Source: Hyphomicrobiaceae bacterium (GTDB lineage Bacteria > Pseudomonadota > Alphaproteobacteria > Rhizobiales > Hyphomicrobiaceae). Taken from it: a stretch of 7,522 nucleotides of DNA. Each line of letters starts with the position of its first letter. Within the stretch, counting starts at the first letter, position 1. The notes beneath the pieces are model-generated. The model had not been told where the DNA came from. It did no database searches and saw nothing but the letters and a program-made list of their open reading frames with translations. The position numbers were made by a program, and so were the translations under genes. Positions 4,565-7,522 of the stretch are shown piece after piece. The stretch is from positions 1-7,522 of the forward strand of contig JAGRKR010000199.1 in NCBI GenBank assembly GCA_020442225.1, read 5' to 3'.

Positions 4565-6298
4565 ATGGCGGATGCGAAGCGCAAGAAGCCCGAAGAGCTG
4601 AGAAGCCACCGCTGGTTCGGCGTCGACGACCTCAGGGGGTTCGGCCACCGCTCGCGGTTGCGACAGATGGGCTACGACCCGGCCGACTGGGACGGCCGGC
4701 CGGTGATCGGCATCGTCAACACCTGGAGCGACATCAACTCCTGCCACGCGCACTTGCGCGAGCGGGCCGAGCAGGTGAAGCGCGGCGTGCTGCAGGCGGG
4801 CGGCTTTCCGCTGGAAATGCCGGCGATCTCGCTCGCCGAGCCGTTCATGAAGCCCTCGACGATGCTCTATCGCAACCTTCTCGCCATGGAGACGGAAGAG
4901 CTGCTGCGCAGCTATCCGATCGACGGCGCGGTGCTGCTCGGCGGCTGCGACAAGACCACGCCGGGCCTCGTCATGGGCGCCATTTCCATGGGCATTCCGT
5001 CGATCTATGTGCCGGCCGGGCCGATGCTCCGGGGCAACTGGCAGGGCAAGCCGCTGGGCTCGGGCTCGGACGTTTGGAAATACTGGATGGAGAAGCGCGC
5101 TGGCACCATCAGCCAGGAGGAGATGGACGACATCGAGAACGGCATCGCCCGTTCCTTTGGCACTTGCATGACCATGGGCACGGCGGCGACGATGATGTCG
5201 GTCACCGATGCGCTGGGCCTGTCGCTGCCGGGCGCCTCGTCGATACCGGCGGCCGATGCCAACCATCCGCGCATGGCCAAGGCGGCCGGCCGGCGCATCG
5301 TCGACATGGTCTGGGAGGATCTGACGCCGGATCGCATCCTGACCGCCGGCGCCGTCGACAATGCCATCAAGGTGCACATGGCGCTCGGCGGCTCGACCAA
5401 CTGCATCATCCACCTGATCGCCATGGCGCGGCGTGCCGGCATCGCGCTCTCACTCGAGCGCTTCGACCAGCTCTCGCGGGAGGTGCCGGTCATCGCCAAT
5501 ATCCGGCCCTCCGGCGCCTTCCTGATGGAGGACTTCTATTACGCCGGGGGGCTGCGCGCCCTCATGGCTTCGCTTGCGAGCCGCCTGGACCTCGGCTGTC
5601 TCACGGCGAACGGCAGGACGCTCGGCGAGAACATCGCCGGCGCCGCCATCCACAACGCCGACGTCATCCGTCCGTTGAGCGACCCGATCTATGCGGAAGG
5701 CGCGACGGCCGTGCTGCGCGGCAACCTGGCGCCGAGAGGTTGTGTCATGAAGCCGGCGGCGGCCGAGGCGCGTCTGCGCAAGCACCGCGGCAAGGCGCTC
5801 GTCTTCGAGGACTACAACGAGATGGCGCGCGAGGTGGAGCGCGACGACCTCGACGTCACGCCCGATCACGTGCTGGTTCTCAAGAACTCGGGTCCCAAGG
5901 GCGGTCCGGGTATGCCGGAGTGGGGCATGCTGCCGATCCCGAAGAAGCTCCTGAAGCAGGGGGTGCGTGACATGCTGCGCATCTCCGACGGCCGCATGTC
6001 CGGCACGAGCTACGGCGCCTGCATCCTGCACGTGGCGCCGGAGAGCTACGTCGGCGGCCCCCTGGCGCTCGTCAGGACCGGCGACGAGATCGAGGTCGAC
6101 GTGGCCAAGCGCCTCATTCATCTTCATGTCTCGGACGAGGAGCTGGCGCGCCGCCGGGCCGAATGGACGCCGCCGCCGCCCCGCTTCGAGCGCGGCTACG
6201 GGCGCATGTTCTCGACGCACATCGGCCAGGCCGACGACGGCTGCGACCTCGATTTCCTGGAGGTCGGGCCGCCGACGCCGGAGCCCGAGATCCACTGA
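4565..6298 (+). CDS. IlvD/Edd-family dehydratase, probably acting on a sugar acid
   Basis: A 577-residue member of the family containing dihydroxy-acid dehydratase (IlvD), 6-phosphogluconate dehydratase (Edd) and the pentonate dehydratases. All remove water from a 2,3-dihydroxy acid using an Fe-S cluster and Mg2+. Seen: cluster cysteines Cys60 (DINSCHAHL), Cys128 (GGCDKTTPG) and Cys201 (FGTCMTMG), plus Lys130 in GGCDK, which is carbamylated to bind Mg2+ in relatives. These sit one residue from the C59/C127/K129/C200 that I recall for Rhizobium L-arabinonate dehydratase. The catalytic-serine region is SDGRMSGTSYG (474-484). The N-terminal RSHRWFGVDDLRGFGHRSR (13-31) is typical of the sugar-acid branch and unlike the biosynthetic IlvD N-terminus. 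The best guess is an arabinonate/xylonate-type dehydratase yielding a 2-keto-3-deoxy acid. A UTRA-type GntR gene just upstream supports a catabolic, inducible role. The exact substrate is not determined, and no aldolase or sugar dehydrogenase lies in the window. It is cytosolic and appears intact. Confidence 0.92.
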   Translation: MADAKRKKPEELRSHRWFGVDDLRGFGHRSRLRQMGYDPADWDGRPVIGIVNTWSDINSCHAHLRERAEQVKRGVLQAGGFPLEMPAISLAEPFMKPSTMLYRNLLAMETEELLRSYPIDGAVLLGGCDKTTPGLVMGAISMGIPSIYVPAGPMLRGNWQGKPLGSGSDVWKYWMEKRAGTISQEEMDDIENGIARSFGTCMTMGTAATMMSVTDALGLSLPGASSIPAADANHPRMAKAAGRRIVDMVWEDLTPDRILTAGAVDNAIKVHMALGGSTNCIIHLIAMARRAGIALSLERFDQLSREVPVIANIRPSGAFLMEDFYYAGGLRALMASLASRLDLGCLTANGRTLGENIAGAAIHNADVIRPLSDPIYAEGATAVLRGNLAPRGCVMKPAAAEARLRKHRGKALVFEDYNEMAREVERDDLDVTPDHVLVLKNSGPKGGPGMPEWGMLPIPKKLLKQGVRDMLRISDGRMSGTSYGACILHVAPESYVGGPLALVRTGDEIEVDVAKRLIHLHVSDEELARRRAEWTPPPPRFERGYGRMFSTHIGQADDGCDLDFLEVGPPTPEPEIH

Positions 6299-6316
6299 CA
6301 AGGCTCGCCGTCGTCT

Positions 6317-7276
6317 TCAGGGGTCGCCCCAGAACTTGAGGGCGGCCTCCGACACGGCGCCCGTCAGCACGCACGGCACGGCCACTTCCTGGTGGCCGGT
6401 GACGCCGGCGCCGACGCAGAGAAGCGCGAGTGCGGTCTGGCCGATCCGCGCCCAGTTCCACTTCGACTTCGCGGGGCCGCGCCGCTTCAGATCCTCGATG
6501 GCGGCGAGCGCCTCCTTGCGGATGCGGCCCGTCTCGAACGTCTCCGCCGCCTCGATGATCTGCCGCAACTGCTGTGCGATCGGCTTCGGCTGGTGCGCGA
6601 GCTCGAGCTTCAGGAGATCGAGCACGTCCTTCTCGCGCTGGGCGTTGGTTGCGAGCGTCCACTTGGCCATGCTGGCGATGGTCAGCTTCTCCACGTCGCT
6701 CTTCTCATTGGACCACGAGAGCGCCTGGATGATGCGCTGCAGCGGCTGATACGAGCCCGTCGCGTAGTAGTAGCCCCAGTGCGCGTCGATGACCGCCGGG
6801 CTGGCGTCGAGCGGCAATTCGCGCAGAACCTTGAGCTTGCCGTCCACGTACCGCTTGATGAGCACGATGCGGGCCGGCATGCGCTCGGCGAACCTGCCGA
6901 GCAGGAGCTTCCACTCCGGCAGGCCGGAGTAGGCGATGGCGCGGATCAGGATGACCTGCTCCATTGGCGGCATCGGAAACAGTCCGGCGATGAGCGTCTC
7001 GGCCTCGGTCTGGTTGTCGGCGATGACGCCGGCAAGGAAACCGATGTAGAGCCCCGCGGCGTCGGGATCGCGGAAGAGACCGTGGCGGCTCATGGCCCGC
7101 ACGGCGCGAGGCAGCGCCCTCGCGTCCCGCTTGGCGCGATAGCCCTGGATCCAGGCGAGGATGTCGCTCTGCCGCGCGAAACCATCCTTGGGCGCAGCGG
7201 GGCGTCGCTTGCCGGCGTCGGCAGGACCGGCGGCCAGCGACAGCCCGAGCGCGAGCAGGACCACGAGCGTGCGCAT
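6317..7276 (-). CDS. Exported protein of unknown function with a hydrophobic C-terminal tail
   Basis: I do not recognise this 319-residue protein. Residues 1-22 form a clear signal peptide (MRTLVVLLALGLSLAAGPADA, with an ADA-G signal peptidase I-type site), so it is exported to the periplasm. The central part (about 30-260) appears mainly helical and mixed-charge, with recurrent Leu/Ala spacing and a distinctive HWGYYYATGSYQPL stretch, which suggests a helical-repeat scaffold. The tail has two hydrophobic stretches, about 278-292 and 298-312, separated by GHQE; Cys287 and Cys302 lie in them and could form a disulfide or a membrane hairpin. GGAGGAG at 7285-7279 fixes the start at 7276. A longer frame to 7420 adds 48 Gly/Pro/Arg-rich residues in front of the signal peptide and is rejected. 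It is convergent to the dehydratase, 18 bases apart, and divergent from the crotonase gene. Nothing ties its role to either neighbour. Confidence 0.8.
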   Translation of the reverse strand: MRTLVVLLALGLSLAAGPADAGKRRPAAPKDGFARQSDILAWIQGYRAKRDARALPRAVRAMSRHGLFRDPDAAGLYIGFLAGVIADNQTEAETLIAGLFPMPPMEQVILIRAIAYSGLPEWKLLLGRFAERMPARIVLIKRYVDGKLKVLRELPLDASPAVIDAHWGYYYATGSYQPLQRIIQALSWSNEKSDVEKLTIASMAKWTLATNAQREKDVLDLLKLELAHQPKPIAQQLRQIIEAAETFETGRIRKEALAAIEDLKRRGPAKSKWNWARIGQTALALLCVGAGVTGHQEVAVPCVLTGAVSEAALKFWGDP

Positions 7277-7278
7277 CA

Positions 7279-7285
7279 CTCCTCC
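7279..7285 (-). promoter_or_regulatory. Ribosome-binding site deciding the exported protein's start
   Basis: GGAGGAG on the minus strand ends two bases before the ATG at 7276 (core GGAGG is four bases away). Together with the signal peptide that begins there, it outweighs the upstream in-frame ATG at 7420. Confidence 0.65.
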
Positions 7286-7336
7286 AGTGCCCCGAGCCCC
7301 GCACGCAGAGGGACGGCCGCCCGTTTCAGGTGGCCC

Positions 7337-7390
7337 GTTGCCGAGACCCAGCCAGATCGTATCGGCAACTTTGTGGCGGCGGGGTTGCCG
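7337..7390. promoter_or_regulatory. Repeated GTTGCCG half-sites in a divergent promoter region
   Basis: GTTGCCGA (7337-7344) and TCGGCAAC (7362-7369) form a perfect 8-bp inverted repeat with a 17-base spacer. A further direct copy, GTTGCCG, lies at 7384-7390. All are in the 185-base gap between the divergent exported-protein and crotonase genes, where a shared operator would be expected. No regulator in the window is an obvious partner. The inverted pair could also fold as an RNA stem. Confidence 0.35.
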
Positions 7391-7447
7391 CGGCCCGCCC
7401 GGCGGGGCAGCATGCGCCATTCGAGCCCCCGAGGGACCAGACAGGAA

Positions 7448-7453
7448 AAGGAG
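7448..7453 (+). promoter_or_regulatory. Ribosome-binding site of the crotonase gene
   Basis: AAGGAG lies eight bases before the ATG at 7462. It supports a real gene start even though only 20 codons are visible. Confidence 0.6.
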
Positions 7454-7461
7454 CGCCGCGC

Positions 7462-7522
7462 ATGGGTGAGTACAGCACAGTGGAGACGGACGGGCGGCTG
7501 ATGATCGTCACGATCAACCGGC
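7462..7522 (+). CDS. Enoyl-CoA hydratase/isomerase (crotonase) family protein, N-terminus only
   Basis: Twenty codons are visible before the window ends. The sequence MGEYSTVETDGRLMIVTINR matches the first beta strand of crotonase-fold enzymes, which typically begin with a short acidic/Gly turn and then a VxTINRP or VTLNRP strand. Crotonases stabilise an acyl-CoA enolate, and members hydrate, isomerise or cleave acyl-CoA thioesters, so the reaction cannot be assigned from this fragment. The start is supported by AAGGAG upstream. The oxyanion-hole and catalytic residues lie beyond the window. Confidence 0.68.
   Translation, partial: MGEYSTVETDGRLMIVTINR

Noticed and set aside
4510..5970. A 486-codon plus-strand frame overlapping the dehydratase
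   Set aside because: The frame is a shadow: the product is Arg/Gly/Ala-rich and lacks motifs, while the overlapping frame encodes the full IlvD/Edd signature with a strong ribosome-binding site.
7277..7420. A 48-residue extension of the exported protein
   Set aside because: It would place Gly/Pro-rich sequence before a clear signal peptide, and GGAGGAG lies just before the internal ATG at 7276.

Overview
The window is GC-rich and densely coded. It looks like a chromosomal segment of an alphaproteobacterium, most likely Hyphomicrobiales (Rhizobiales). The basis is the style of the proteins: a DUF952 gene overlapping pyrD, a divergent short S24/LexA-like regulator ending in WARIVWASQ, and an IlvD/Edd dehydratase with the HRWFG/GFGHRSR N-terminus. 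These are recollections of family patterns, not search results. No tRNA, rRNA, CRISPR array, insertion sequence or integrase is visible.

Layout. Positions 1-257 (minus) hold the first 85 codons of pyrD (quinone-type dihydroorotate dehydrogenase), coupled by an ATGA overlap to a DUF952 gene (254-613, minus). A gene-free stretch of about 400 bases separates these from a divergent helix-turn-helix/S24 regulator (1013-1660, plus). After a 174-base gap containing a perfect 16-bp palindrome comes a 571-residue DUF262-DUF1524 protein (1835-3550, plus). It resembles GmrSD/SspE-type nucleotide-dependent nucleases that attack modified or foreign DNA. Next are a HutC-type GntR regulator (3639-4439, plus) and an IlvD/Edd-family dehydratase (4565-6298, plus), probably of a sugar acid. 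Convergent to it is an unrecognised exported protein (6317-7276, minus). Across a divergent promoter region with repeated GTTGCCG half-sites, the first 20 codons of a crotonase-family enzyme start at 7462 and run off the window.

How the genes relate. pyrD and DUF952 form a translationally coupled pair. The GntR regulator and the dehydratase form a plausible regulator-enzyme pair for sugar-acid catabolism, with the sugar acid or a product as likely effector. The DUF262-DUF1524 gene stands alone between these housekeeping and metabolic neighbours and is the best candidate for an accessory defence function.

Two departures from family consensus deserve attention. The S24 regulator keeps its catalytic serine but has arginine exactly 37 residues downstream, where LexA and UmuD have the catalytic lysine, and it lacks an Ala-Gly cleavage site in its linker, so it is probably not self-cleaving. 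The DUF262 domain has DGLQR in place of the usual DGQQR nucleotide-handling motif, while its HNH domain looks intact.
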